Source: Hypericum androsaemum (Eukaryota; Streptophyta; Magnoliopsida; Malpighiales; Hypericaceae). Taken from it: 64,000 nt of DNA. Below are positions 34,101-46,075 of the stretch, piece after piece. The first letter of the stretch is position 1. Every line of letters begins with the position of its first letter. The translations under genes were made by a program, and so were the position numbers. The notes below the pieces were generated by a model. The model saw only the letters and a list, made by a program, of their open reading frames with translations. It ran no database searches and was not told the DNA's origin. Where the stretch lies: assembly GCA_963995505.1 (NCBI GenBank), contig OZ023181.1, positions 11,032,221 through 11,096,220 of the forward strand, given 5' to 3'.

Positions 34101-37100
34101 AGGCAAGAAAAGGCTAGGAAAAGGCAAGATAAGGAAACAACAGGCAAGATAAGGCAATAAAAAGCAAGGAAAGGCAAGATAAGGTAAGAAAATGAAGATA
34201 AGAAAAGAAAAGGCAAGCAAAGGCAAGAAATGGAAAGGAAAAGACAAGATAAGATAAGATCAGACAAGAAAAGGAAAGAAAAGAAAAGACAAGTAAAGGC
34301 AAGGAAAAGGCAAGTAAAGGCAAGGAAATGGCATGATAGGCAAAGAATAGGCATGATATGGCAAGGCAAGGGAAGGAAAAGGAAAGAAAAAGGCAAGATT
34401 AGGAAAGAAAGGGAAAGATAATGCAAGAAAAGGCAAGAAGCACAAGGAAAAGTTAAGATAAGGAAAGATAAGGCATGATAAGGCAAGACAAAGCCAAAAA
34501 AGACAAGAAAAGGCAAGAAAAGACAAGGAAAAGGCAAGATAAGGAAAGATAAGGAAAGAAAGGGCAAGATAAGGCAAGAAAAGCCAAGAAAAGAATAGAA
34601 AAGACAATAAAAGGCATGAAAAGGAAAGTTAAGGCCAGATAAGGTAAGAAAATTCAAGGAAAAGGAAAGATAACGTAAGAAAAGGCAAGAAAAGGCAATA
34701 AAGGGGAAGGAAAAAGCAAGATAAGGAAACAAAAGGCAAGATAAGGTAAGAAAAGGCAAGAATAGGCAAGGAAAATGCAAGAAAAGGCAAGGAAAAGACA
34801 AGAAGAGGCAAGAAAAAAAAGGAAAAGGTAAGATAAGGAAAAATAAGGCAAGATAAGGCAAGAAAAGGTAAGATAAGGAAAGAAAAGGCAAGAAAAAGCA
34901 AGAAAAGGCATGATAAGGCAAAAAAAGGCAAGGAAAAGGCAAGATAAGGAAAGAAAAGGCAAGATGACACAAGAAAATGCAAGAAATGCAAGAAAAAGGT
35001 AAGATAAGGAAACAAAAGGCAAGATAAGGTAAGAAAAGGCAAGGTAAGGCAAGACAAGTCAAAAAAAGGCAGGATATGGCAAGAAAAGGCAAGCACAGGC
35101 AAGGAAAAGGAAAGTAAAGGCAAGGAAATGATAAGAAATGGCAAGAAAAGATAATAAAAGGCAAGATAAGGATAAAAAAGGCTAGAAAAGGTAAGAAAAG
35201 GCAAGGAATAGATAAGAAAAAGCCAAAAAAGATAATAACAGGAACGAAAAGATAAGATAAGGCAAGAAAACTCAAGGAAAAGGAAAGAAAAGGCAAGATA
35301 AGGGAACAAAATGGCAAGAAAAGGCAAGAACTGGCAAAGAAAAGGCAAGAAAAGGGAACAAAATGGCAAGAACTGGCAAAGAAAAGGCAAGAAAAGGAAA
35401 GGAAATGACAAGAAAAGGCAAGAAAAGACAATAAAAGGCAAGAAAAGGCAAGATAAGGAAAGAAAAGCAAGAATAAGCAAGAAAAGGCAAGAAAGGGCAA
35501 GATAAGGAAAGATAAGGCAAGAAAAGCCAAGAAAAGGCAAGAAAAATCAAGAAAAGGCAAGATAAGGAAAGAAAAGGCATGATAAGGCAAAAAAAGGCAA
35601 GATAAGTCAAGAAAAGGCAACAAAATGGAAGGAAAAGGCAAGATAAGGAAACAACAGGCAAGAAAAGGTAAGAAAAGGCAAGAAAAAGGCAAGAAAAGGT
35701 AAGAACAGACAAGGAAAAGGCAAGGAAAAGATAAGAAAAGGCCTGAAAAAAATAATAAAAGGCACGAAAAGGAAAGTTTAGGCAAGATAAAGTTCAGGCA
35801 AGAAAAGGCAAGAAAAGGCAAGAAAAGGCAAGAAAATGGCATGATAGGCAAAGAATAGGCATGATAAGGCAAGACAAGGCAAGGAAAAGGAAAGAAAAAG
35901 GCAAGATTAGGAAAGAAAGGGAAAGATAACGCCAGAAAAGGCACGAAACGCAGAGAAAAGTTAAGATAAGGAAAGAAAAGGCAAGATAAGGCAAGACAAG
36001 GGCAAAAAAGAAAAGAAAAGGGAAGAAAAGACAAGGAAAAGATAAGATAAGGAAAGAAAAGGCAAGAAAAGGAAAGAAAAGGTGAGGAAAGGCAGGGAAA
36101 GGGCAATATAAGGAAAGAAAAGGCAAGATAGGGCAAAATAAGATAAGAAAAGGCAAGCAAAGGAAACTAAGGGCATGATAAGGAAAAAAAGGCAAGAAAA
36201 TGCAAGAAAAGGCAAGAAAAGACAATTAAAGCCAAGTTATGGAAAGAAAAGGCAATAAAAGGAAAGTTAAGGAAAAAAAAGGCAACAAAATGCAAGATAA
36301 GGCAAGAAAATGAAAGAAAAGGGATAAAAAGGCAAGATCAGAGAAGAAAAGGAAAGAAAAGGCAAGGAAAAGAAAAGGCAAGAAAAGATGAGGAAAAGGA
36401 AATGAAAGGCAAGGAATAGACAAGAAATGGCCAGAAAAGGAAATAAAAGGCATGAAAAGGCAAGTTAAGGGATAAAGTAAGAAAATTCAAGGAAAAGGAA
36501 AGATAAGGTAAGAAAAGGTAAGATAAGGCAAGAAAAGGCAAGAACGGGCAAGGAAAAGGCAAGATAAGGAAACAAAAGGGAAGATAAGGCAAGATAAGGT
36601 AAGAAAAGGCTTGAACATGCAAGGAAAATGAAAGAAAAGGCAAGGAAAAGACAAGAAAAGGCAAGAAAAGACAAGGAAAAGGTAAGATAAGCAAAAATAA
36701 GGCAAGGAAAGGCAAGATAAGGAAAGAAAAAGCAAAAAAAAAGGAAGATAAGGCAAGAAAAGGCAAGGAAAAGGCAAGATAAGGAAAGAAAAGGCATGAT
36801 AAGGCAAGAAAAGGCAAGGATAAGGCAAGATAAGGAAAGAAAAGGCAAGATAACACAAGAAAAGGCAAGAAATGCAAGGAAAAGGTAAGATAATGAAAGA
36901 GAAGGCAAGAAAAAGCAAGGTAAGGCAAGATAAGTCAAAAAAAGGCAAGATATGGCAAGAAAAGGTAAGAAAAGGCAAGAACAGGCAAGGAAAAGGCAAG
37001 GAAATGACAAGAAATGGCAAGAAAAGACAATAAAAGGCAAGAGAAGGAAAGAAACGTTAAGAAATGGCAAGGAAAAGCCAAGATAAGGAAAGAAAATGCA

Positions 37101-37230
37101 AGAAAAGTCAAGAAAAGGTAAGAAAAGGAAAGAAAAGGCAAGGAAAAGGTAAGAAAAGGCAAGATAAGGAAAGAAAAAGCAAGAAAAGTTAAAAAAAGGC
37201 AAGAAAAGGTAAAAAAGAAAAGAAAAGGCA

Positions 37231-40200
37231 AGAAAAGGCAAGTTAAGGCAAGAAAAGGGAACGAAATGGCAAGATAAGGAAACCAAAGGCAAGATAAGGC
37301 ATGAAAAGGTACGAAAAGGCAAGAACAGGCAAAGAAAAGGGAAGAAAAGGAAAGGAAGTGACAAGAAAAGACAATAAAAGGCAATAAAAGGCAAAATAAG
37401 GAAAGAGAAGCAAGAATAGGCAAGAAAAGACAAGAAAGGGCAAGATAAGGAAAGAAAAGGCAAGATAAGGCAAGAAAAAGCAAGAAATGGCAAGAAAAGG
37501 CAAGATAAGGAAAGAAAAGGCCTGATAAGGCAAGAAAAGGCAAGATAAGTCAAGAAAAGTCAAGATAAGGCAAGATAAGACAAGAAAAGGCAACAAAAGG
37601 GAAGGAAAAGGTAAGAAATGGCAAGAAAAGGCAAGGAAAGGCAAGAAAAAGGTAAGAAATGGCAAGAAAAGGCAAGGAAAAGGCAAGAAAAGGCAAGGAA
37701 AAGATAAGAAAAGGCCAGAAAGATAATAAAAGGAAAGATAAGGCAAGAAAAGGCAAGAAAAGGGAACGAAATGGCAAGATAAGGAAAGAAAAGCAAGAAT
37801 AGGCAAGAAAAAACAAAAAAGGGCAAGATAAGGAAAGAAAAGGCAAGAAATGGCAAGAAAAGGCAAGATAAGGAAAGAAAAGGCAAGATAAGGAAAGAAA
37901 AGGCATGATAAGGCAAGAAAAGGTAAGATAAGTCAAGAAAAGGCAAGATAAGGCAAGATAAGGCAAGAAAAGGCAACAAAAGGGAAGGAAAAGGCAAGAT
38001 AAGGAAACAAAAGGCAAGAAAAGGCAAGGAAAAGGCAAGAAAAGGCCAGAAAAGATAATAAAAGGCAAGAAAAGGCAAGTTCAGGCAAGATAAGGCAAAA
38101 AAATTCAAGGAAAAGGAAAGTAAAGGCAAGATAAGGCAAGAAACGGTAAGAAAGGGGAAGGAAAAGGCAAGATAAGGATACAAAAGGCAAGATAAGGCAA
38201 GTTAATGCAAGAAAAGGTAAGAAAAGGCAAGAACAGGGAAGGAAAATACAAGGAAAAGGCAAGGAAAAGACAAGAAAAGGCAAGGAAAAGGTAAGATAAG
38301 GCAAGATAAGGGAAGAAAATGCATGAAAAGGCATGAAAAAGCAAGATAAGGCAAGAAAATGCCAGATAAGGAAAGAAAAGGCATGATAAGGCAAGAAAAG
38401 GCAAGTAAAAGGCAAGATAAGGAAAAAAGGCAAGATAAGGCAAGAAAAGGCAAGGTAAGGCAAGACATGTCAAAAAAAGGACAGATAAGGCAAGAAAAGC
38501 TAAGAACAGGCAAGAATAGGCTAGGAAAAGGCAAGAAAAGGTAAGGAAATGATAAGATAAGGTAAGAAAAGACAATAAAATGGCACAAAAAGCCATGAAA
38601 AGGTAAGAAAAGACAAGAAAAGGCAAGAAAAGGTAAGATAAGGCAAGATAAGGAAAGAAAAAGCAAGAAAAGTTAAGAAAAGGCAAGGAAAAGACAAGAT
38701 AAGGAAAGAAAAGGCATATTAAGGCAAGAAAAGGCAAGGAAAATGTAAGATAAGGAAAGATAAGGCAAAAAAAGGGAAGGAAAAGGTCAAATAAGAAAAC
38801 AAAAGGCAAGATAAGGCTAGATAAGGCAAGAAAAGGCAAGGAAAAGCCAAGCAATGGCAAAAAAAGGGAAGGAAAAGGTCAAATAAGAAAACAAAAGGCA
38901 AGATAAGGCTAGATAAGGCAAGAAAAGGTAAGAAAAGGCAAGGAAAAGGCAAGAAATGGCAAGAAAAGGCAAGAAAAAGATAAGAAAAGGCTAGAAAAGA
39001 TAATAAAAGGCGCAAAAAGGCTAGTTAAGGCAAGATGAGGCAAGAAAAGGAAAGAAATATCAAGAAAAGGCAAGGAAAAGGCAAGAAAAGGCAAGATAAG
39101 GCAATGAAAAGGTAAGATAAGGAAAGATAAGGCAAGATAAGGCAAAAAAGTCAAGAAAAGGAAAGAAAAGGCAAGAAAAAGCAAGATAAGGCAAGAAAAG
39201 CCAAGGAAAAGGCAAGATAAGGAAAAAAGGCATGATAAGGCAAGGAAAAGGCAAGATAAGGAAAGAAAAGGCAAGATAACACAAGAAAAGGCAAGAAATG
39301 CAAGGAAAAGGCAATGTAAGGCAAGACAAGTCTAAAAAAGGCAAGATATGGCAAGAAAAGGTAAGAAAAGGCAAGAACATGCAAGAATAGGCAAGGAAAT
39401 AGCAAGAAAAGGCAAGGAAATTACAAGAAAAAGTAAGAAAATATAATAAAAGGCACGAAAAGGCAAGATAAGGAAAGAAAAGGCAAGATAAGGCAAGAAA
39501 AGTTAAGAAATGGCAAGGAAAAGGCAAGAGAAGGAAAGAAAAGGCAAGAAAAGGTAAGAAAAGGCAAGAAAAGGCAAGAAATGGCAAGAAAAGGTAAGAA
39601 AAGACAAGAAAAGGTAAGGAAAAGACAAGAAAAGGCAAGGAATATTCAAGAAAAGGCTAGAAAAGATAATAAAAGGCACGAAAAGGCAAGTGAAGGCAAG
39701 AAAAGGTAAGAAAAGGCAAGAAAATGCAAGATAAGGGAAGATAAGGCAAGAATAGCAAAAGAAAAGGCAAGGAAATGACAAGAAAAGGCAAGATAAGGAA
39801 AGAAAAGGCAAGAAAGGGCAAGATAAGGAAAGATAAGGCAAGAAAAGGCAACATAAGGCAAGATAAGGCAAGAACATGCAAAGGAAAGGCAAGAACATGC
39901 AAAGAAAAGGCAAGAAAATGCAAGGAAATGATAAGATAAGGAAAGAAAGGGCAAGAATAGGCAAGAAAATGCAAGAAAGGTCAAGATAAGGAAAGATAAG
40001 GCAAGATAAGGTAAGATAAGGCAAGAAAAGGCAAGATAAGGAAAAAAAAGGCATGATAAGGCAAGAAAAGGAAAGGAAAAGGCAAGAAAAGGCAAGTAAA
40101 GGCAAGGAAAAGGTAAGATAAGGAAAGATAAGGCAAGAAAAATGAAGAAAAGGCAAGAAAAGGAAAGGAAAAGGCAAGATAAGGAAACAAAAGGCAAGAT

Positions 40201-40905
40201 AAGGCAAGAAAAGGTGAGAAAAGGCAAGGAAAAGGCAAGGAAAGGAAAAGACAAGAAAAGGCCTGAAAAGATAACAAAAGCACGAAAAGGCAGGGAAATG
40301 GGAAGGAAAAGGCAAGATAAGGCCAAAAATGGGAAGGAAAAGGCAAGATCAAAAGGCAAGAATAGGCAAGGAAAAGGCAAGAAAAGTTAAGGAAAAGACA
40401 AGAAAAGTCAAGACAAGGCAAGAAAAGGTAAGATAAGGAAAGATATGGTAAGATACGGAATGAAAAGGCAAGAAAAAGCAAGAAAAGGCAAGGAAAATGC
40501 AAGATAAGGTAAGAAAATTTATGATAAGGCAAGAAAAGGCAAGGAAAACGCAAGAAAAGTTAAGAAAAGGCAAGATAACACAAGAAAAGGCAAGAAATGC
40601 AAGAAAAAGGCAAGATAAGGAAAGATAAGGCAAGTTAAGGCAAGAAAATGCAAGGTAAGGCAATACAAGTCAAAAAATGGCAAGAAAAGGCAAGAATGTT
40701 AGAAAATGCAAGAACAGGCTAGGCAAAGGCAAGAAAAGGCACGAAAATGACAAGAAAAGATAAAAAAAGACAATAACTAGCATAAAAAGCAAAGAAATGG
40801 AAAGAAAAGGCAAGAAAAGGCAAGGAAAAGGCAAGATAAAGATAAAAAGGAATGATAAGGCAAGAAAAGGAAAGGAAAAGGCAAGATAAGGAAAGAAAAG
40901 GCAAG
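37231..40905 (+). repeat. About 3.8-kb higher-order unit, copy A
   Basis: The order of variants over about 3.7 kb is repeated in 40,996-44,648. Anchors are GGCAAGTTAAGG with GGAACGAAATGG at 37,241 and 41,006 (offset 3,765), GGATACAAAAGG at 38,177 and 41,983 (offset 3,806), and AAGATCAAAAGG near 40,347 and 44,110 (offset 3,763). The shifting offset shows internal gains or losses of a few units. Confidence 0.85.
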
Positions 40906-40995
40906 GAATAGACAAGAAAAGGCTGGAAAAGACAATAACAGGCACGAAAAGGCAAGATAAGGCAAGAAAATTGAAGGAAAGGGAAAGATAAGGCA

Positions 40996-43900
40996 AGAAA
41001 AGGCAAGTTAAGGCAAGAAAAGGGAACGAAATGGCAAGATAAGGAAACCAAAGGCAAGATAAGGCATGAAAAGGTACGAAAAGGCAAGAACAGGCAAAGA
41101 AAAGGGAAGAAAAGGAAAGGAAGTGACAAGAAAAGACAATAAAAGGCAATAAAAGGCAAGATAAGGAAAGAGAAGCAAGAATAGGCAAGAAAAGACAAGA
41201 AAGGGCAAGATAAGGAAAGAAAAGGCAAGATAAGGTAAGAAAAAGCAAGAAATGGCAAGAAAAGGCAAGATAAGGAAAGAAAATGCCTGATAAGGCAAGA
41301 AAAGGCAAGATAAGTCAAGAAAAGTCAAGATAAGGCAACATAAGACAAGAAAAGGCAACAAAAGGGAAGGAAAAGGTAAGAAAAGGCAAGAAAAGGCAAG
41401 GAAAGGCAAGAAAAAGGTAAGAAATGGCAAGAAAAGGCAAGGAAAAGGCAAGAAAAGGCAAGGAAAAGATAAGAAAAGGCCAGAAAAGATAATAAAAGGA
41501 AAGAAAAGGCAAGAAAAGGGAACGAAATGGCAAGATAAGGAAACAAAAGGCAAGATAAGGCATGAAAAGGTAAGAAAAGGCAAGAACAGGCAAAGAAAAT
41601 GCAAGATAAGGAAAGAAAAGCAAGAATAGGCAAGAAAAAACAAAAAAGGGCAAGATAAGGAAAGAAAAGGCAAGAAAAGGCAAGAAAAAGCAAGAAATGG
41701 CAAGAAAAGGCAAAATAAGGAAAGAAAAGGCATGATAAGGCAAGAAAAGGTAAGATAAGTCAAGAAAAGGCAAGATAAGGCAACAAAAGGGAAGGAAAAG
41801 GCAAGATAAGGAAACAAAAGGCAAGAAAAGGCAAGGAAAAGGCAAGAAAAGGCCAGAAAAGATAATAAAAGGCAAGAAAAGGCAAGTTCAGGCAAGATAA
41901 GGCAAAAAAATTCAAGGAAAAGGAAAGTAAAGGCAAGATAAGGCAAGAAACGGTAAGAAAGGGGAAGGAAAAGGCAAGATAAGGATACAAAAGGCAAGAT
42001 AAGTCAAGTTAATGCAAGAAAAGGTAAGAAAAGGCAAGAACAGGCAAGGAAAATGCAAGGAAAAGGCAAGGAAAAGACAAGAAAAGGCAAGGAAAAGGTA
42101 AGATAAGGCAAGATAAGGGAAGAAAATGCATGAAAAGGCATGAAAAAGTAAGATAAGGCAAGAAAATGCAAGATAAGGAAAGAAAAGGCATGATAAGGCA
42201 AGAAAAGGCAAGTAAAAGGCAAGATAAGGAAAAAAGGCAAGATAAGGCAAGAAAAGGCAAGGTAAGGCAAGACATGTCAAAAAAAGGACAGATAAGGCAA
42301 GAAAAGCTAAGAAAAGGCAAGAATAGGCTAGGAAAAGGCAAGTAAAGGTAAGGAAATGATAAGAAAAGGTAAGAAAAGACAATAAATGGCACGAAAAGCC
42401 ATGAAAAGGTAAGAAAAGACAAGAAAAGGCAAGAAAAGGTAAGATAAGGCAAGATAAGGAAAGAAAAAGCAAGAAAAGTTAAGAAAAGGCAAGGAAAAGA
42501 CAAGATAAGGAAAGAAAAGGCATGATAAGGCAAGAAAAGGCAAGGAAAAGGTAAGATAAGGAAAGATAAGGCAAAAAAAGGGAAGGAAAAGGTCAAATAA
42601 GAAAACAAAAGGCAAGATAAGGCTAGATAAGGTAAGAAAAGGCAAGGAAAAGCCAAGAAATGGCAAAAAAAGGGAAGGAAAAGGTCAAATAAGAAAACAA
42701 AAGGCAAGATAAGGCTAGATAAGGCAAGAAAAGGTAAGAAAAGGCAAGGAAAAGGCAAGAAATGGCAAGAAAAGGCAAGGAAAAGATAAGGAAAGGCTAG
42801 AAAAGATAATAAAAGGCGCAAAAAGGCTAGTTAAGGCAAGATGAGGCAAGAAAAGGAAAGAAATATCAAGAAAAGGCAAGGAAAAGGCAAGATAAGGCAA
42901 TGAAAAGGTAAGATAAGGAAAGATAAGGCAAGATAAGGCAAAAAAGTCAAGAAAAGGAAAGAAAAGGCAAGAAAAAGCAAGATAAGGCAAGAAAAGCCAA
43001 GGAAAAGGCATGATAAGGAAAAAAGGCATGATAAGGCAAGGAAAAGGCAAGATAAGGAAAGAAAAGGCAAGATAACACAAGAAAAGGCAAGAAATGCAAG
43101 AAAAAGGCAATGTAAGGCAAGACAAGTCTAAAAAAGGCAAGATATGGCAAGAAAAGGTAAGAAAAGGCAAGAACATGCAAGAATAGGCAAGGAAATAGCA
43201 AGAAAAGGCAAGGAAATTACAAGAAAAAGCAAGAAAATATAATAAAAGGCACGAAAAGGCAAGATAAGGAAAGAAAAGGCAAGATAAGGCAAGAAAAGTT
43301 AAGAAATGGCAAGGAAAAGGCAAGATAAGGAAAGAAAAGGTAAGAAAAGGTAAGAAAAGGCAAGTAAAGGCAAGAAAAGGTAAGAAAAGGTAAGGAAAAG
43401 ACAAGAAAAGGCAAGGAATATTCAAGAAAAGGCTATAAAAGATAATAAAAGGCACGAAAAGGCAAGTGAAGGAAGAAAAGGTAAGAAAAGGCAAGAAAAT
43501 GCAAGATAAGGGAAGATAAGGCAAGAACAGCAAAAGAAAAGGCAAGGAAATGACAAGAAAAGGTAAGATAACACAAGAAAAGGCAAGAAAAGGCAAGAAA
43601 GGGCAAGATAAGGAAAGATAAGGCAAGAAAAGGCAACATAAGGCAAGATCAGGCAAGATAAGGCAAGGAAAGGCAAGAACATGCAAAGAAAAGGCAAGAA
43701 AATGCAAGGAAATGACAAGATAAGGAAAGAAAGGGCAAGAATAGGTAAGAAAATGCAAGAAAGGGCAAGATAAGGCAAGATAAGGCAAGAAAAGGCAAGA
43801 TAAGGAAAAAAAGGCATGATAAGGCAAGAAAAGGAAAGGAAAAGGCAAGAAAAGGCAAGTAAAGGCAAGGAAAAGGTAAGATAAGGAAAGATAAGGCAAG

Positions 43901-44648
43901 AAAAATCAAGAAAAGCCAAGAAAAGGGAAGGAAAAGGCAAGATAAGGAAACAAAAGGCAAGATAAGGCAAGAAAAGGTGAGAAAAGGCAAGGAAAAGGCA
44001 AGGAAAGGAAAAGATAAGAAAAGGCCAGAAAAGATAACAAAAGCACGAAAAGGCAGGGAAATGGGAAGGAAAAGGCAAGATAAGGCCAAAAATGGGAAGG
44101 AAAAGGCAAGATCAAAAGGCAAGAACAGGCAAGGAAAAGGCAAGAAAAGTTAAGGAAAAGACAAGAAAAGTCAAGACCAGGCAAGAAAAGGTAAGATAAG
44201 GAAAGATACGGTAAGATACGGAATGAAAAGGCAAGAAAAAGCAAGAAAAGGCAAGGAAAACGCAAGATAAGGTAAGAAAATTTATGATAAGGCAAGAAAA
44301 GGCAAGGAAAAGGCAAGAAAAGTTAAGAAAAGGCAAGATAACACAAGAAAAGGCAAGAAATGCAAGAAAAAGGTAAGATAAGGAAAGATAAGGCAAGTTA
44401 AGGCAAGAAAATGCAAGGTAAGGCAATACAAGTCAAAAAATGGCAAGAAAAGGCAAGAATGTAAGAAAATGCAAGAACAGGCTAGGAAAAGGCAAGAAAA
44501 GGCACGAAAATGAAAAGAAAAGATAAAAAAAAGACAATAACTAGCATAAAAAGCAAAGAAAAGGCAAGAAAAGGCAAGATAAAGATAAAAAGGAATGATA
44601 AGGCAAGAAAAGGAAAGGAAAAGGCAAGATAAAGAAAGAAAAGGCAAG
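40996..44648 (+). repeat. About 3.8-kb higher-order unit, copy B
   Basis: Second copy of 37,231-40,905, lying directly downstream in the same direction. Both copies contain the unusual doublet AATGGGAAGG...CCAAAAATGGGAAGG and the ATAAAGATAAAAAGGAATG block near their right ends (about 40,845 and 44,577). The copies part after that. High similarity suggests recent tandem duplication, although assembly duplication of one haplotype must be excluded. Confidence 0.85.
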
Positions 44649-45151
44649 ATAACACAAGAAAAGGCAAAAAATGCAAGGAAAAGGCAAGCTAAGGTAAGAC
44701 ATGTCTAAAAATGGCAAGATATGGCAAGAAAAGGTAAGAAAAGGCAAGAACACGCAAGGAAATAACAAGAAAAGGTAAGAAAATTACAAGAAAATGCAAG
44801 AAAAGATAATAAAAGGCACAAAAATGCAAGATAAGGAAATAAAAAGGCAAGAAAAGGCAAGAAAAGGTAAGAAAAGTTAAGAATTGGCCAGGAAAAGGCA
44901 AGATAAGGAAAGAAAAGGCAAGAAAAGGTAAGAAAAGGCAAGAAAAGGCAAGGAATATACAAGAAAAGGCCAGAAAAGACAATAAAAGGCACGAAATGGC
45001 AAGTTAAGGCAAGATAAGGCAAGAAAAATCAAGGTAAGGCAAGACAAGTCAAAAAAAGGCAAGAAAAGGTAAGAAAAGGTAAGAAAAGACAAGAACAGGC
45101 AAGATAAGGCAAGAAAAAGTAAGATAAGGCAAGAAAAGCCAAGGAAAAGGC

Positions 45152-45594
45152 ATGAGAAGGGATATGATTTAGTATCTGGAGGAACAGACAACCATTTCGT
45201 CCTGGTGAATCTAAGAAACAAGGGCATAGATGGATCAAGGGTTGAATAGGTTTTGGAGTTGGTTCATATAGCAGCTAATAAGAATACTGTTCCTGGCGAT
45301 GTGTCTGCCATGGTTCCGGGTGGCATTCGCATGGGGACCCCGGCCCTTACATCCAGAGGGTTTGTGGAAGATGACTTTGTAAAAGTAGCAGACTACTTTG
45401 ATGCGGCTATGAAGTTGGCACTTAAGATTAAGGTAAATACTAAAGGCACAAAGTTGAAGGATTTTGTGACAACAATGACATCTGATGCTCGCATCCAATC
45501 CGAGATTGCAAAGCTCCGGCATGACGTTGAGGAGTATGCCAAGCAATTTCCAACTGTCGGATTTGAGAAGGAAACAATGAAATACAATTATTGA
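45152..45594 (+). pseudogene. SHM1-like: Processed pseudogene of serine hydroxymethyltransferase (C-terminal part)
   Basis: SHMT is the pyridoxal-phosphate enzyme that interconverts serine and glycine with tetrahydrofolate. The frame from about 45,154 reads the conserved C-terminal part, including [27 protein letters not shown] and [15 protein letters not shown] (with the substrate-carboxylate-binding Arg of the family), and ends [17 protein letters not shown] followed by TGA at 45,592-45,594. About 146 codons of a protein of roughly 500 residues are present, so the catalytic lysine region is missing. A codon expected to be Lys is TAG at 45,247-45,249, which breaks the frame; the stretch after it is open for 113 codons. 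No introns interrupt it although plant SHMT genes have them, and an A tail follows the 3' UTR, so it is a 5'-truncated retrocopy. The SGGTDNH and ETMKY segments fit the mitochondrial plant isoform best. It should not make an active enzyme. Confidence 0.93.
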
Positions 45595-46066
45595 GATACA
45601 TCTGACGATCGAAGGCATGCCGACGTATTTTAATTGTTTTTTTGAAGATATACTATTTCTGGAAGCCTTTTTCTTGTCTTGTGACGTAACTAGCGGAGGC
45701 CAACCAATTTGGCAATTTGGGGGAGAATTCTGTGGAGCAAGTTTGGGACACACCACATTTCTCCATTTGACAATCTAGTAAGTGCAATAAGGCGGTACAA
45801 AGAGCCACGACAAGCATCAGCAGCCTGTGTGTGTAACGTAAAGCAAATGTTAAGATTACAGAATGTGGTGGTGGACTGGATCTTTTGTTTGATGAATGTC
45901 AACGACATAATTGTTTGATGACACATCCTCAAAATAAAATGATAAAAAATTAGCAGCTCTTTCCTTCAGAGAATCTTGTTTTTTTATATGACATTTTGAT
46001 ATCCATGGCTTGTAGGATCTTTATTTAATAATGGTGATCTTCTCAATAATATTTGTTTTCTTCGTT
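45595..46066 (+). pseudogene. 3' untranslated region of the SHMT retrocopy
   Basis: About 470 bp of non-repetitive sequence lies between the SHMT stop codon and the A run. It contains AATAAAATG (about 45,935) and other AATAAT-like elements that could be plant polyadenylation signals. Short open frames on either strand (45,690-45,932 minus, 45,709-45,918 plus) show no recognisable protein and are taken as chance. It belongs with the retrocopy because it ends in poly(A) exactly where the array resumes. Part of it could be a separate insertion, since I cannot compare it with a parental mRNA. Confidence 0.7.
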
Positions 46067-46075
46067 AAAAAAAAA
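46067..46075 (+). other. Poly(A) remnant at the end of the SHMT retrocopy
   Basis: Nine A residues follow TTCTTCGTT and precede GGAAAAAAAGCATGA, where decamer sequence resumes. Candidate target-site duplications are AAAAGGCATGA at 45,145-45,155 and AAAAAGCATGA at 46,080-46,090 (one mismatch), but the array offers such matches by chance. Confidence 0.6.

Larger units (their letters stand above)
22106..45151 (+). repeat. Decamer satellite array, left block B (purine strand on top)
   Basis: This is the continuation of the same array in the same orientation after the solo LTR. Ten-bp units (AAAAGGCAAG, ATAAGGCAAG, AAAAGGAAAG, AAAAGGCATG) alternate with 11-bp forms. A composite marker block (GGCCAGAAAAG, then ATAATAAAAGG, CACGAAAAGG, AAATTCAAGG and GGGGAAGG) recurs at irregular spacing. 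I see no unique sequence, gene or RNA in these 23 kb. The longest open frame of the window (33,581-36,160 minus, 859 codons) lies here and is pure repeat translation. Confidence 0.97.

Noticed and set aside
33581..36160. 859-codon open frame on the minus strand and other long frames (for example 12,184-14,298 and 18,298-19,800) as protein genes
   Set aside because: Translation is only the permuted decapeptide of the repeat, frames overlap on the same strand with the same peptide, and there is no promoter, conserved domain or codon-position bias.
45253..45594. Intact small SHMT gene
   Set aside because: The frame lacks the start, most of the protein and the catalytic lysine, follows an in-frame TAG, and ends in a retrotransposed A tail.
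45690..45932. Minus-strand 80-codon frame downstream of SHMT
   Set aside because: Antisense to the putative 3' UTR, with no known motif.
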